In this document: piece after piece, positions 8,536-17,554 of the stretch | Layout: the number at the start of each line of letters is the position of its first letter | How positions within the stretch are numbered: position 1 is the stretch's first letter | Source: LMUY01 sp965276785 | Lineage (GTDB): Bacteria; Pseudomonadota; Alphaproteobacteria; Acetobacterales; Acetobacteraceae | Direction of reading: 5' to 3' | DNA length: 64,000 nt | NCBI GenBank assembly: GCA_965276785.1 | Contig: OZ255629.1 | Coordinates: 1,798,001 to 1,862,000 of the forward strand | Program-made: the position numbers and the translations under genes | Notes under the pieces: generated by a model | Seen by the model: the letters and a program-made list of their open reading frames with translations, nothing else | Told to the model about the DNA's origin: nothing | Database searches by the model: none

Positions 8536-9626
8536 GTCTCGCCACCGAGGGTCCCGGGGTCGCTTCACCGGCCGTGTTGCGCAGCCGGCCGTTCCTGGTC
8601 ACCGGCGGCGCCGGGTTCATCGGCAGCAACCTTGCCGACCGCCTGGCCCGCGACGGGCAGGACGTGCTGGTGTTCGATGCGCTGACACGGCTCGGCGTGG
8701 AGCGCAACCTCGAGTGGCTGCAGCGCCGCCATCCCCGGCGGATCAGCGCGGCGATCGCCGATATCCGCGACGAGAGCGCGGTGCGGGACGCCGCGATACG
8801 CTGCTCCGGCGTGTTCCACATGGCGGCCCAGGTGGCGGTCACCACCTCGCTGGCAGCGCCGATGGAGGATTTCGACGTCAACGTCCGCGGCACGCTGCAC
8901 GTGCTGGAGGCGCTGCGGCGGCGGCCCGACCGGGTGCCAATGGTGTTTGCCTCCACCAACAAGGTCTATGGCGACCTGGGCGACCTCGCGCTGGCCGCGG
9001 ATGGCGGCGCTTACCTCCCCGTTGACCGATCGACCCGTGAGGCGGGCATCGCCGAGTCGCGGCCGCTCGATTTCCACACGCCCTATGGCTGCTCGAAGGG
9101 CGCGGCGGACCAGTATGTGCTGGATTACGCCCGCAGCTTCGGCCTGCCCGCCTGCGTGCTGCGCATGAGCTGCATCTACGGTCCGCGCCAAATGGGCACG
9201 GAGGACCAGGGCTGGCTGGCTCATTTTTTGATTTCGGCACTGGACGGACAGCCCATCAGCATCTACGGCGACGGTCTACAGGTGCGGGATGTGCTGTTCG
9301 TGGACGACGCGGTGGAGACCTACGTCCGGGCTGCCGGGCAGATTGGGCGGGTGACGGGCCGGGCGTTCAATCTCGGCGGCGGCCCAGACAATGCGGTGAC
9401 CTTGCTGGACGTGCTGGGCGCCATCGCCGGCATCGCCGGGCGGCCTCCCACAGTGGATTTCCACCCCTGGCGGCCCGGCGACCAGCGCTACTTCGTGGCC
9501 GACGCACGGCAAATCCGCGACCGGCTCGGCCTGGGGCCGCCGCTTGGCTGGCAGGCCGGCCTGGCGCGCTTGGCGGGCTGGCTGGCAGCCGCCCGAGCCG
9601 ACCGGGCGGCTGCCGCGGACGCATGA
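8532..9626 (+). CDS. NAD-dependent epimerase, CDP-paratose 2-epimerase-like
   Basis: A second extended SDR, 364 residues from the TTG at 8532. The NAD motif is VTGGAGFIGSN; the catalytic Tyr185-x3-Lys189 lies in YGCSKGAADQYV. The segments MAAQVAVTTSL, STNKVYG and SCIYGPRQMGTEDQGW are characteristic of the CDP-paratose 2-epimerase (RfbE/tyvelose) group. The TTG overlaps the preceding stop (TTGA), which favours it through translational coupling; a GTG at 8574 is an alternative that would remove 14 residues before the Rossmann strand. With the first SDR it presumably supplies a modified sugar nucleotide. The downstream radical SAM gene starts inside its stop codon (ATGA). Confidence 0.83.
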   Translation: MSLATEGPGVASPAVLRSRPFLVTGGAGFIGSNLADRLARDGQDVLVFDALTRLGVERNLEWLQRRHPRRISAAIADIRDESAVRDAAIRCSGVFHMAAQVAVTTSLAAPMEDFDVNVRGTLHVLEALRRRPDRVPMVFASTNKVYGDLGDLALAADGGAYLPVDRSTREAGIAESRPLDFHTPYGCSKGAADQYVLDYARSFGLPACVLRMSCIYGPRQMGTEDQGWLAHFLISALDGQPISIYGDGLQVRDVLFVDDAVETYVRAAGQIGRVTGRAFNLGGGPDNAVTLLDVLGAIAGIAGRPPTVDFHPWRPGDQRYFVADARQIRDRLGLGPPLGWQAGLARLAGWLAAARADRAAAADA

Positions 9627-10927
9627 GGGTCGCGCTCGTCAACCCGCCGTGGAGCTTCGAGGGCAGCATTTATTTCGGTTGCCGCGAGCCGCATCTGCCA
9701 TTGGAGCTGGGGGCCTGCCGCGCCTTGCTGCAGGCCGCCGGGCACGAGACCCTGATGCTGGATGGCGCGCTCGATGGGCTTGGCGTGGCCGAACTCGCCG
9801 CGGCCGTGGCAGCATTTCAACCCGCAATGACAGTGGTGACGACGGCGCCAACTTACCTGTTCTGGCGTTGCGCCCAGCCCGAGTTGCGGGTGCCGCGGGC
9901 TATGATCGAGGCGCTGGGCGGCTGCGCTGGCCTCACGGTGGCAATCGGGCCGCACGGCTCCGCCACGCCGGGCGCTGCGCTGCGCAAGCTCGGGTGCGAC
10001 GTAGTGGTCCGGGGGGAATGCGAGGAGGTCGTGGCGGCGCTCGCAGACGGCGGCACGCCGGGCACGGTGCCTGGCACGGCGCGGCTGGTGAGGGGAGTTA
10101 TCGAGCAGGCTGGCGGTCCGCAGGCCGCGCGCTTCACTGACTTGCCGCCGTTGGCCTGGCCAGATGCCTGGGTAGCGCGCCATCGCCACCATCATCACCG
10201 CTTCGGCCCCGAGCCCTCCGGTGCTGGCAATAACGCTGGCGCCGAGGTGGAGGCTTCCCGCGGCTGCCCCTATCATTGCAGCTTTTGCGCCAAGCTGGAC
10301 TTCCGCGACGGCTACCGGCGGCGGGACTTGGCGACGCTGTTGGTGGAAATCGATCGGCTGGCCGCGCAAGGCGTGAGCTACCTCTACTTCATCGACGAGA
10401 TCTTCCTGCCCAGGCGGGACCTGCTTGAGGCACTGGCCGAGCGCCCCGTCTCATTCGGCATGCAAACCCGAATCGACCTGTGGAAGCCGGACATGCTGGC
10501 CCTGCTCGGCGCCGCCGGCTGCGTCTCCATCGAGGCGGGCGTGGAGAGCCTCACGCAAGATGGCCGGGCCGCGCTCGACAAACGCTGCAAGCTCAGCACC
10601 GACGAACTCGCAGACCGGCTGATCCACGCCCGCCGCTTCGTCCCCTTCGTGCAGGCCAGCCTGATCGAGACGCCCGGCAACGATCCCGCCGCCGTAGACG
10701 CCTGGCGCGCCCGCCTGCAGACTGCCGGCGTGTGGGCGAACGACCCGGTGCCGCTCTACCCCTATCCCAGCTCGCCGGACTACCATCGCCTGTGGGGCGC
10801 CCCGGACGACGACGCATGGGAGCGGGCCCACGATCACTATCTCGCCCAATTCAGCCGCTTCAGCGACCTGCAGGAGCACGCCCCGGCCCCCTTGCCAACG
10901 CTCGAGACGGCATGCTGCCAGCCGTAG
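9623..10927 (+). CDS. B12-binding domain radical SAM protein of a glycan cassette
   Basis: A 434-residue two-domain enzyme. The N-terminal part (about 1-165) resembles a cobalamin-binding domain with a NPPW opening, but lacks an obvious DxHxxG motif. The radical SAM core carries the [4Fe-4S] motif CPYHCSFC (Cys215, Cys219, Cys222), preceded by VEASRG, and later IEAGVES. Enzymes of this architecture carry out radical methylations, ring contractions or rearrangements. As I recall, a family of this type (TIGR04295-like) is found beside sugar SDRs and glycosyltransferases in rhizobia and relatives; this was not checked. It overlaps both neighbours (4 and 16 bases). Substrate unknown; a sugar or lipid-linked glycan is the inference. 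Confidence 0.82.
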   Translation: MRVALVNPPWSFEGSIYFGCREPHLPLELGACRALLQAAGHETLMLDGALDGLGVAELAAAVAAFQPAMTVVTTAPTYLFWRCAQPELRVPRAMIEALGGCAGLTVAIGPHGSATPGAALRKLGCDVVVRGECEEVVAALADGGTPGTVPGTARLVRGVIEQAGGPQAARFTDLPPLAWPDAWVARHRHHHHRFGPEPSGAGNNAGAEVEASRGCPYHCSFCAKLDFRDGYRRRDLATLLVEIDRLAAQGVSYLYFIDEIFLPRRDLLEALAERPVSFGMQTRIDLWKPDMLALLGAAGCVSIEAGVESLTQDGRAALDKRCKLSTDELADRLIHARRFVPFVQASLIETPGNDPAAVDAWRARLQTAGVWANDPVPLYPYPSSPDYHRLWGAPDDDAWERAHDHYLAQFSRFSDLQEHAPAPLPTLETACCQP

Positions 10928-12009
10928 ACGCGGCGCTGCCGGGCAGCGTGCTGGTGACTGCGGATGCGGTTGGCGGCGTCTGGCGCTATGCCGTGGAGCT
11001 GTCCCGCGGCCTGGCCTTGCGCGGCTGCCAGGTGGTGCTGGCGGTGCTCGGACCCGCCCCGAATGCGGCACAGCAAGCGGAGGTGGAGGAAGCCCGCGGC
11101 GTCGAACTGGTGACCACCGGCCTGCCGCTCGATTGGCTGGCGGAGCATCCGGCTGAGTTAGAACGGGTGAGCCGCGCGCTACGCAAGCTTGCGGCCAGGG
11201 TGGACGTCGTTCTGCTGCACGCCCCGGCGCTGGTCGGAAGCTGCGCGTGGCCGGTCCCGGTGGCGGCGACGGCCCATTCCTGCGTCGGCACCTGGTGGGA
11301 CGCAGTGCGCGGTGGCCCGGTGGCGGCGGATTATGCCTGGCGTGCGAGCGCCACGCGCGACGGTCTGCGGCGGGCGGACGCGGTGGCCGCTCCCAGCCAC
11401 GCCTTCGCGCAGGCGTTGCACCGGGTGCATGGGGCTGCGGGGCTGACAGTGGTGTACAACGGCCGCGACCCGGTGCGCCTGCCGGCCGCGCCGCGGGATC
11501 GCGCCGTGCTGACCGCCGGGCGGCTATGGGACGATGCCAAGAACGCCCGCATGCTGGACGCCGTGGCGGCGCGGCTTTCCGCACCATTGCGCGCCGCCGG
11601 GCCGACCGAGGGGCCAGGCGGCGCGCGGGTCGAGCTGCGGCATACCTTAGTGCTTGGCAAGCTGAGCGAGCGCGCGATGGGCGAGGCGCTTGCGCGCGCC
11701 TCGGTGTTCGCCTCGGCCGCGCTTTACGAGCCATTCGGCCTGGCGGTGCTGGAAGCGGCGCAGGCCGGCTTGCCCCTGGTCTTGTCCGATATCCCCACCT
11801 TCCGGGAGCTGTGGGAGGGCGCGGCCGTGTTCGTGCCTTGCGGCGACGTGGACGCGTGGACGGCGGCGTTGGAGCAGATGCTGCGGGCGCCCGCAGCTTG
11901 GGGCAACCGCGCCCGGCTGCGGGCGGCCCGCTACGACGCCGCCTCCATGGTGGATGGCACGACCGCCTTGTTGGCCCAGGTGATCGCGCCGGCGTCCGCC
12001 TTGGCGTAG
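10912..12009 (+). CDS. family 4 glycosyltransferase
   Basis: A 365-residue GT-B retaining glycosyltransferase. The N-terminal domain starts with a strand followed by TADAVGGVWRYAVEL, the usual glycine-rich acceptor-side loop. The C-terminal domain has the nucleotide-sugar site, with AGRLWDDAKN and the E-x7-E signature in ALYEPFGLAVLEAA. Its probable role is to add one sugar to a membrane-lipid-linked or surface glycan in the cytoplasm. The ATG at 10912 gives a clean N terminus and overlaps the radical SAM gene by 16 bases. Donor and acceptor cannot be told from the sequence. Confidence 0.87.
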   Translation: MLPAVDAALPGSVLVTADAVGGVWRYAVELSRGLALRGCQVVLAVLGPAPNAAQQAEVEEARGVELVTTGLPLDWLAEHPAELERVSRALRKLAARVDVVLLHAPALVGSCAWPVPVAATAHSCVGTWWDAVRGGPVAADYAWRASATRDGLRRADAVAAPSHAFAQALHRVHGAAGLTVVYNGRDPVRLPAAPRDRAVLTAGRLWDDAKNARMLDAVAARLSAPLRAAGPTEGPGGARVELRHTLVLGKLSERAMGEALARASVFASAALYEPFGLAVLEAAQAGLPLVLSDIPTFRELWEGAAVFVPCGDVDAWTAALEQMLRAPAAWGNRARLRAARYDAASMVDGTTALLAQVIAPASALA

Positions 12010-12018
12010 GCTCGCGCG

Positions 12019-13284
12019 GTGCGCTTCGTCTACTTCACCCATTCGCTGCAGTCGTGCTGGAACCACGGCAACGCGCACTTCCTCCGCGGCGTGCTGCGCG
12101 AACTGATCGCGGCCGGGCATGACGTTTTGGCCGTCGAACCGGCCGAGAGCTGGAGCCGGAGCAACCTGGTGGCGGACGCCGGCCCCGCCGCACTGGAGGG
12201 TTGGCAGGCGCACTACCCCGGGCTCGGCAGCGTCCTGCTGGCGGAGGGCGAGGCGCCCGACGCACTGGTGGACGGCACCGACGTGGTGATCGTGCATGAA
12301 TGGACGGCTCCCGCGCTGGTAGCCCAGCTTGGTGCGCTGCGGCGGGCGGGCGCCCCATGGCTGCTGCTGTTCCACGACACGCACCATCGCGCGGTCAGCG
12401 AACCCGAGGCGATGCGGGCGTTCGATCTTGCTGGCTACGACGCGGTGCTGGCGTTCGGCGAAGCCTTGGCCGCGGTGTATCGCGGCTGGAGCTGGGGCGG
12501 TCGCGTGTTCGTCTGGCACGAAGCGGCCGACACGGCGCTGTTCCGCCCGCCTTCTGAAACAAATGGAGGCCACGCAAGCCTCACCCACCCCGTCATGCCC
12601 GGACTTGATCCGGCGATCCACGCGGCCCGGCTGGTGAGGCCAGACGCGCTTTCGTTCCAGTCGGAATTCCATTCGACCGGCCGGCAGCGTTCGGACGCCG
12701 TGGATGGCCGGATCAAGTCCGGCCATGACGGTGCAAACAGGCAGGGAGCCGTCTGGATCGGCAATTGGGGCGACGGCGAACGCACGGCGGAGCTGGAGGC
12801 GTTCCTACTGGCGCCGCTGGACCGTGCCGGCGTGGCACTGGACATCCATGGCGTGCGCTATCCGCCCGAGGCACGGGCGATGCTGGACCGCTACGGCGCC
12901 CGGTATCATGGCTGGCTGCCGAACCATGCCGCGCCAGCCGTCTTTGCGCGTCATGCCGTGACGGTGCACGTGCCGCGGCGGTTCTACGCCACCCAGCTCC
13001 CGGGCATCCCGACCATCCGGGTGTTCGAGGCCCTGGCGTGCGGCATCCCGCTGATCTCCGCCCCATGGGACGACGCGGAGGGCCTGTTCAGCCCGGGCGA
13101 GGATTTCCTGGTGGCCGCCGACGGCGCGGCCGTCGAGCGTCACGTGCGCGCCTTGACGGCGGACCCGGCGTTCGCCGCCGCCCTGTCGGCCCGGGGGCTG
13201 GCGACGGTTCGGGCGCGGCATAGCTGCGCGCACCGCGTCGGCGAGTTGCTCGGGATCGTAGCCAACCTCAAACAAGCGGCATGA
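12019..13284 (+). CDS. CgeB-like glycosyltransferase with an in-frame palindromic insert
   Basis: A 421-residue GT-B protein of the CgeB / Glyco_trans_1_2 type. The N-terminal half begins YFTHSLQSCWNHGNAHF; the C-terminal half has YHGWLPN, FYATQLPGIPTIRVFEALACGIPL and GEDFLVAADG, the usual donor-binding end. Residues about 191-238 do not belong to the fold: they are encoded by a 140-base inverted-repeat element (12591-12730) that reads MPGLDPAIHA...VDGRIKSGHDG and leaves the frame open. Removing it would give about 374 residues, a normal length. The insertion lies between the two Rossmann domains, where it may be tolerated. The gene starts 9 bases after the GT4 stop and overlaps the next gene by ATGA. 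Confidence 0.8.
   Translation: MRFVYFTHSLQSCWNHGNAHFLRGVLRELIAAGHDVLAVEPAESWSRSNLVADAGPAALEGWQAHYPGLGSVLLAEGEAPDALVDGTDVVIVHEWTAPALVAQLGALRRAGAPWLLLFHDTHHRAVSEPEAMRAFDLAGYDAVLAFGEALAAVYRGWSWGGRVFVWHEAADTALFRPPSETNGGHASLTHPVMPGLDPAIHAARLVRPDALSFQSEFHSTGRQRSDAVDGRIKSGHDGANRQGAVWIGNWGDGERTAELEAFLLAPLDRAGVALDIHGVRYPPEARAMLDRYGARYHGWLPNHAAPAVFARHAVTVHVPRRFYATQLPGIPTIRVFEALACGIPLISAPWDDAEGLFSPGEDFLVAADGAAVERHVRALTADPAFAAALSARGLATVRARHSCAHRVGELLGIVANLKQAA
12591..12730. repeat. alphaproteobacterial palindromic repeat element inside a coding region
   Basis: Two 32-base arms, 12591-12622 and 12699-12730, are inverted repeats with 30 of 32 positions complementary, around a 76-base centre. The arm core (GGACTTGATCCGG and its complement) is the familiar palindrome seen, usually between genes, across many alphaproteobacteria. 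Here it is embedded in frame in a glycosyltransferase gene, much as Rickettsia palindromic elements occur inside genes. No second copy was noticed in this window. Confidence 0.85.
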
Positions 13285-14351
13285 TCCGCCGCCTCGCCTT
13301 CTACGGCTCCTCGCTGCTGTCCTCCTATTGGAACGGCGCCGCCACCTACTACCGCGGCATCCTTGCCGCCCTGGCTCCGCTCGGTTGGGACATCACCTTC
13401 TACGAGCCCGACGCGTTCGGCCGCCAATCCCATTGCGACATCGAACCGCCGGATTACGCCCGGGTCGAGGTCTATCCCGCCACCGTGGCGGGCCTGGAAC
13501 GCGTTCTCGCCCGCGCCGCCGAGGCGGAGGTGGTGGTGAAAGCCAGCGGCGTCGGCGTGTTCGACGACGAACTCATCGCCGGCCTGTCAGCCCAGGCGCG
13601 GCCCGGCGCGCACACCCTGTTTTGGGACGTGGACGCCCCCGCCACCCTGGCCACGCTGCAGGCGGACCCGGCGCACCCGATCCGCCGCGCCCTGCCGCAG
13701 TTGAGCGCGGTGCTCACCTATGGCGGCGGCCCGCCTGTGGTGGCGGCGTATCGCGCGCTCGGCGCCCGTTCCTGCACCCCCGTCTACAATGCGCTCGACC
13801 CGGCCACCCACCACCCGGCTCCGCCCAACCCTCGCTTCGCCGCCGACCTGGCTTTTCTCGCCAACCGCCTGCCGGACCGGGAAGCCCGCGTTGACGCGTT
13901 CTTTCTCGCTGCCGCCGCGCGGCTGCCCGGGCGGGACTTTCTGCTCGCAGGCGCCGGGTGGGAGGACAAGGCGCTGCCGGCAAACATCCGCCGCCTCGGC
14001 CATGTCGGCACGGCGGATCACAACGCCTTCAACGCCACGCCGCTCGCCGTGCTCAACGTGGCGCGGGACAGCATGGCCGCGACCGGGTTCTCTCCCGCCA
14101 CCCGCGTGTTCGAGGCGGCCGGCGCCGGCGCCTGCGTAATTTCCGACAGCTGGGAAGGGCTGGACCTGTTCCTGGCCCCTGGCACGGAGGTGCTGGCGGC
14201 GCGCGACGGGCCGGACGTGGCGGAGCACGTGGCCAGCCTCACCCCTGCCCGCGCCCAAGCCATCGGTGCGGCGGCGCTGCGGCGGGTGCTGGCGGACCAC
14301 ACCTATGCCAAGCGGGCGGTCGCGGTGGACCGGCTGTTGCGCGCGCTGTGA
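13281..14351 (+). CDS. CgeB-like glycosyltransferase
   Basis: A 356-residue protein related to the preceding gene's family: an N-terminal YGSSLLSSYWNGAATYYRG segment, a central HTLFWDVDAPATL strand, and a C-terminal SPATRVFEAAGAGACVISD, which corresponds to the donor-binding helix of Glyco_trans_1_2 proteins. It may use the product of the preceding transferase as its acceptor. Its start overlaps the previous stop (ATGA at 13281-13284) and its own stop overlaps the acyltransferase GTG start (GTGA), so translation is probably coupled through all three. Sugar specificity unknown. Confidence 0.8.
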   Translation: MIRRLAFYGSSLLSSYWNGAATYYRGILAALAPLGWDITFYEPDAFGRQSHCDIEPPDYARVEVYPATVAGLERVLARAAEAEVVVKASGVGVFDDELIAGLSAQARPGAHTLFWDVDAPATLATLQADPAHPIRRALPQLSAVLTYGGGPPVVAAYRALGARSCTPVYNALDPATHHPAPPNPRFAADLAFLANRLPDREARVDAFFLAAAARLPGRDFLLAGAGWEDKALPANIRRLGHVGTADHNAFNATPLAVLNVARDSMAATGFSPATRVFEAAGAGACVISDSWEGLDLFLAPGTEVLAARDGPDVAEHVASLTPARAQAIGAAALRRVLADHTYAKRAVAVDRLLRAL

Positions 14352-15400
14352 GGCGGGGCTTCGACGGCGTCCAGGCTTTGCGCGCGGTCGCCGCTGTGGC
14401 GATTGCTGTGCTGCACATCGCCGATGAAGCCGGGGCGCTGGGTGGCACGCCGGGCCACTCGCCCTGGCCCTGGCTGGACGCGGTGCCGCTGGAGGCGGGC
14501 GTGGACCTGTTTTTCGTCATCTCTGGCTTCGTGCTGGTTTGGGCGAGCTGGGATACGTTTGGCCGGCTCGGCGCGATGCCGGCGTTCGCCCTGCGCCGGC
14601 TGCTGCGGGTCGGGCCGCTCTATTGGCTGCTGACTGCTGCCACCATCCTGGCCGGGGCGGCGCTGCCTGGCTCGCTCAGCGAGGGGCTTGGCGCGGGTCC
14701 AGGCTACCTGGTGGCCTCGGCGCTGTTCATTCCCTGGCGCCGGGCCGACGGATTCGTCCAGCCGATCCTTCGCCTGGGCTGGACGCTGGAATACGAGATG
14801 CTGTTCTACGCCCTGCTGGCCTGTGCCCTGCCTTTGGCGCGCGGGGCTGGCCTAGCCGCGGTGCTGGTCGCCATCGCGGCATTGGCGGCCGCCGGGCAGG
14901 CTGTCCACTTCGCTGCCGCGCCGCTCGCGTTCTGGACCGACCCGATCGTGCTGGAGTTCGCCTGCGGCGTGTTGGTGGCCATTGCGGCACGGCACGGCTG
15001 GCGCGCCGGCCGCCTCGCTGTGGCGGCGCTGGTCCTGGCCTGCGTGGCGGCCGCCGTGCTGGCGCGGTTGCCCGGCTGGGACATCCGGGTGCTGGTGCGC
15101 GGCGTGCCGGCGGCCCTGCTGGTGTTCTGCGCGCTCGGCGTCCGGCGGGTGCCCCCAGCGGTGCTGCTGGTTGGCGATGCGTCCTACGCGCTCTACCTCG
15201 TCCACCCGTTCCCGATGCGCGCCTTGCGGGTGCTGACGGCCCGGCTGCACCTGCCGGAGCCTGCCGCCGCGCCCGCTTACGTGGTGGTCACGCTCGCGGC
15301 CTGCCTCGGTTTGGCCATCGCCCTGCACCTGCTGGTGGAGCAGCCGATGCTGCGTTGGTTACGGCCGGTTGCGGCGAGGCCGGTCGAAATAGCGGGCTGA
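14348..15400 (+). CDS. family 3 membrane acyltransferase (OafA/ExoZ type)
   Basis: A 350-residue polytopic inner-membrane protein with about 10 hydrophobic segments. The N terminus FDGVQALRAVAAVAIAVLH is the classic acyltransferase-3 opening, with the catalytic-region His at the end of the first membrane helix; EAGVDLFFVISGFVLVW and WTLEYEMLFYALL are further signatures. Such proteins O-acetylate or otherwise acylate surface polysaccharides, LPS or Nod factors. The GTG at 14348 overlaps the preceding stop. As the last gene of the cassette it probably decorates the glycan built by the upstream transferases. Confidence 0.88.
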   Translation: MRRGFDGVQALRAVAAVAIAVLHIADEAGALGGTPGHSPWPWLDAVPLEAGVDLFFVISGFVLVWASWDTFGRLGAMPAFALRRLLRVGPLYWLLTAATILAGAALPGSLSEGLGAGPGYLVASALFIPWRRADGFVQPILRLGWTLEYEMLFYALLACALPLARGAGLAAVLVAIAALAAAGQAVHFAAAPLAFWTDPIVLEFACGVLVAIAARHGWRAGRLAVAALVLACVAAAVLARLPGWDIRVLVRGVPAALLVFCALGVRRVPPAVLLVGDASYALYLVHPFPMRALRVLTARLHLPEPAAAPAYVVVTLAACLGLAIALHLLVEQPMLRWLRPVAARPVEIAG

Positions 15401-15431
15401 CGGCGCCAACCTGCGAGAGTAGACCTGACCT

Positions 15432-17012
15432 ATGTCCTCCCCGCGCGTTACGATCGCCAGCCTGCCTGCCGCCGCGAGTCCCATGCCTAGCGGCTATACG
15501 CACCAGGAGATCCTCCGCGTCGTCACCGGCATCATGCTTTGCATCCTGCTGGCGGCGCTGGACCAGACGGTGGTGGTACCGGCCGTGCCGGCCATTGCCA
15601 CCGAGCTGGGCGCCTTCGGCCATCTCTCGTGGATCGTGACCGCCTACCTGCTGACTTCCACGGCAGTGACGCCGATCTACGGCAAGCTGTCGGACATGTA
15701 CGGGCGGCGGATCTTGTTGCTGCTCGCGCTGGCGTTGTTCATCCTGGCTTCGGTGCTCTGCGCCGTGGCGAACTCGCTGCCCGTCCTGATCGCCACCCGG
15801 GCGCTGCAAGGCGTGGGCGGCGGCGGGCTGATGGCGATGGCGCAAGCGGCCATTGCCGACGTGGTGTCGCCGCGCGAGCGGGGCCGCTACCAGGGCTACA
15901 TGGCCGGCATGTGGGGCGTCGCTTCCGTAGGCGGCCCGGTGGTGGGCGGCTGGTTCACCGACCACCTATCGTGGACCTATGTGTTCTGGATGAACGTGCC
16001 GCTGGGCATCGCTGCCATGGTCCTGTGCAACCGGGCGCTCAAGCTGCTGCCGATCAAACACCTGGGGGGCCGCATCGACTATCTCGGCGCGGCCCTCTTG
16101 ATCGCCGTCGTCACGGCCTTTCTCCTGGTGCTGAGCTGGGGCGGGATCGAGTATCCCTGGGTTTCGGCGCCCGTGCTCGGGCTGCTCGCGGCGGCCTTGG
16201 CGCTGACGGGGGTGTTGATTTGGCAACAACAGCGTACTCCGGACGCCATCTTGCCGCCGCGCATGTTCGCCAATGCGATCTTCACCCGCGGCGTCCTCCT
16301 GGCGTTCCTCACTGCGATCGGCCTGCTTGGCACCACCTTCTTGCTGCCACTGTTTTTCCAACTGGTGCGTGGAGTGGACGCTGCCACGTCCGGCTTCGAC
16401 GTCATTCCGTTTCTGGCCCTGAACGTGGTGGGTGCCTTCACCGGCGGCCAGTTGGCGCGATGGCTGGGGCGCACCCGGACCATCATCCTGGGGGGGCTGA
16501 CGCTGGCAACCTTGGGCTTCATTGGACTGAGCTTGGTCGGCGGGCACCCTGCGATGGCCTTGGTGTTGGCCTGCATGATCGCGGTCGGGGTCGGCATCGG
16601 CGTGTGTTTGCCCAACGTGCTGGTAACGGTGCAGAACGCGGCGGAACGCGACGATGTCGGCACGGTCACCGGCGCGCTTTTGTTTCTGCGTTCCTTGGGG
16701 GGCGCATTCGGCACCACGATGGTGGGCGCGTTGCTCACCGGCGCCTACACGGCCACGCTGGCACGCACCGGCTTCCCGGGCATTACGGATTTAAGTGCCA
16801 GCAAGCCCGGTGGCGTCCTGGCAAGCGCCGGCCCGGCGGCGCGGGCGGCCGGGCTGCACGCGCTGAGCAATGGGTTCAGCCTGGCATTCGGCGTATGCGC
16901 TGCGGTTTCGGCCCTGGCCTTGGTCATCGCCGCCGGCCTGCGCGACATCCCGCTGCGCAGCGCGTCTGCGGCGACCCCACAGGATGCCCAGTCTGCGGCC
17001 ATGGGGCATTAG
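15432..17012 (+). CDS. MFS drug/proton antiporter, DHA2 (EmrB/QacA) family
   Basis: A 526-residue transporter with 14 predicted membrane segments, consistent with the DHA2 family of proton-driven exporters. Motif ALDQTVVVPAVPAI in helix 1 (motif D1) and GKLSDMYGRRI in the loop between helices 2 and 3 (motif A) are present, as is the motif C-like stretch GVASVGGPVVGGWF in helix 5. No EmrA-like membrane fusion protein or regulator is adjacent, so the substrate is unknown. The gene starts 31 bases after the acyltransferase and may be co-transcribed with the glycan cassette, in which case export of a related compound is possible but unproven. Confidence 0.9.
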   Translation: MSSPRVTIASLPAAASPMPSGYTHQEILRVVTGIMLCILLAALDQTVVVPAVPAIATELGAFGHLSWIVTAYLLTSTAVTPIYGKLSDMYGRRILLLLALALFILASVLCAVANSLPVLIATRALQGVGGGGLMAMAQAAIADVVSPRERGRYQGYMAGMWGVASVGGPVVGGWFTDHLSWTYVFWMNVPLGIAAMVLCNRALKLLPIKHLGGRIDYLGAALLIAVVTAFLLVLSWGGIEYPWVSAPVLGLLAAALALTGVLIWQQQRTPDAILPPRMFANAIFTRGVLLAFLTAIGLLGTTFLLPLFFQLVRGVDAATSGFDVIPFLALNVVGAFTGGQLARWLGRTRTIILGGLTLATLGFIGLSLVGGHPAMALVLACMIAVGVGIGVCLPNVLVTVQNAAERDDVGTVTGALLFLRSLGGAFGTTMVGALLTGAYTATLARTGFPGITDLSASKPGGVLASAGPAARAAGLHALSNGFSLAFGVCAAVSALALVIAAGLRDIPLRSASAATPQDAQSAAMGH

Positions 17013-17118
17013 TTCCACCCATCGCTCCGGCGCTGCCTAACACAAGCTTGTTGTTTGAAAGCGCCGGCCCGGCTGCCGACTTCAAGGCATACGTCAACCA
17101 TTAAGGAGGAGCGCCATC

Positions 17119-17550
17119 ATGCAGCTTTCCGACATTCTTCACACCAAGGGACAGCATGTCGTCACCGTCCGGCCGGACCAGCCCGTCAAGGAGGCGGTGG
17201 AACGCCTCGCCAGCCACCGGATCGGTGCGCTGGTGGTCGAGGACCGGCTGAAGCCCGTGGGCATGTTTTCCGAGCGCGACCTCGTCAACCGGCTCGCGCG
17301 CAGCGGCATCCGTGCCTACGACTATCAGGTGCGCGAGTTGATGAGCGCGCCCCTGATCACCGGCAGTACGGACGACACCATCGAGCAGGCGCTGGCCAAG
17401 ATGATCCAGCGTCGCATCCGCCATCTTCCGGTGCTCGCGGGCGGAGCGCTGGTCGGACTGGTGAGCATCGGCGACCTGGTCAAATCCCGGCTCGACCAGA
17501 AGGAATTGGAGGCAAACGTCCTGCTCGACATCACGCGCATGCGGGCGTAG
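17119..17550 (+). CDS. tandem CBS-domain protein
   Basis: A 143-residue protein made almost wholly of two CBS domains (about residues 10-65 and 75-130), forming a Bateman module that usually binds adenosyl nucleotides such as AMP, ATP or NAD. Signature pieces are HRIGALVVED, FSERDLVNRLA and RHLPVLAGGALVGLVSIGDLV. Stand-alone proteins of this type are common in alphaproteobacteria and presumably regulate partners, which remain unknown here. A strong Shine-Dalgarno AAGGAGG (17103-17109) precedes the ATG. It is convergent with ptsP, the two stop codons being 4 bases apart. Confidence 0.92.
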   Translation: MQLSDILHTKGQHVVTVRPDQPVKEAVERLASHRIGALVVEDRLKPVGMFSERDLVNRLARSGIRAYDYQVRELMSAPLITGSTDDTIEQALAKMIQRRIRHLPVLAGGALVGLVSIGDLVKSRLDQKELEANVLLDITRMRA

Positions 17551-17554
17551 CGGG

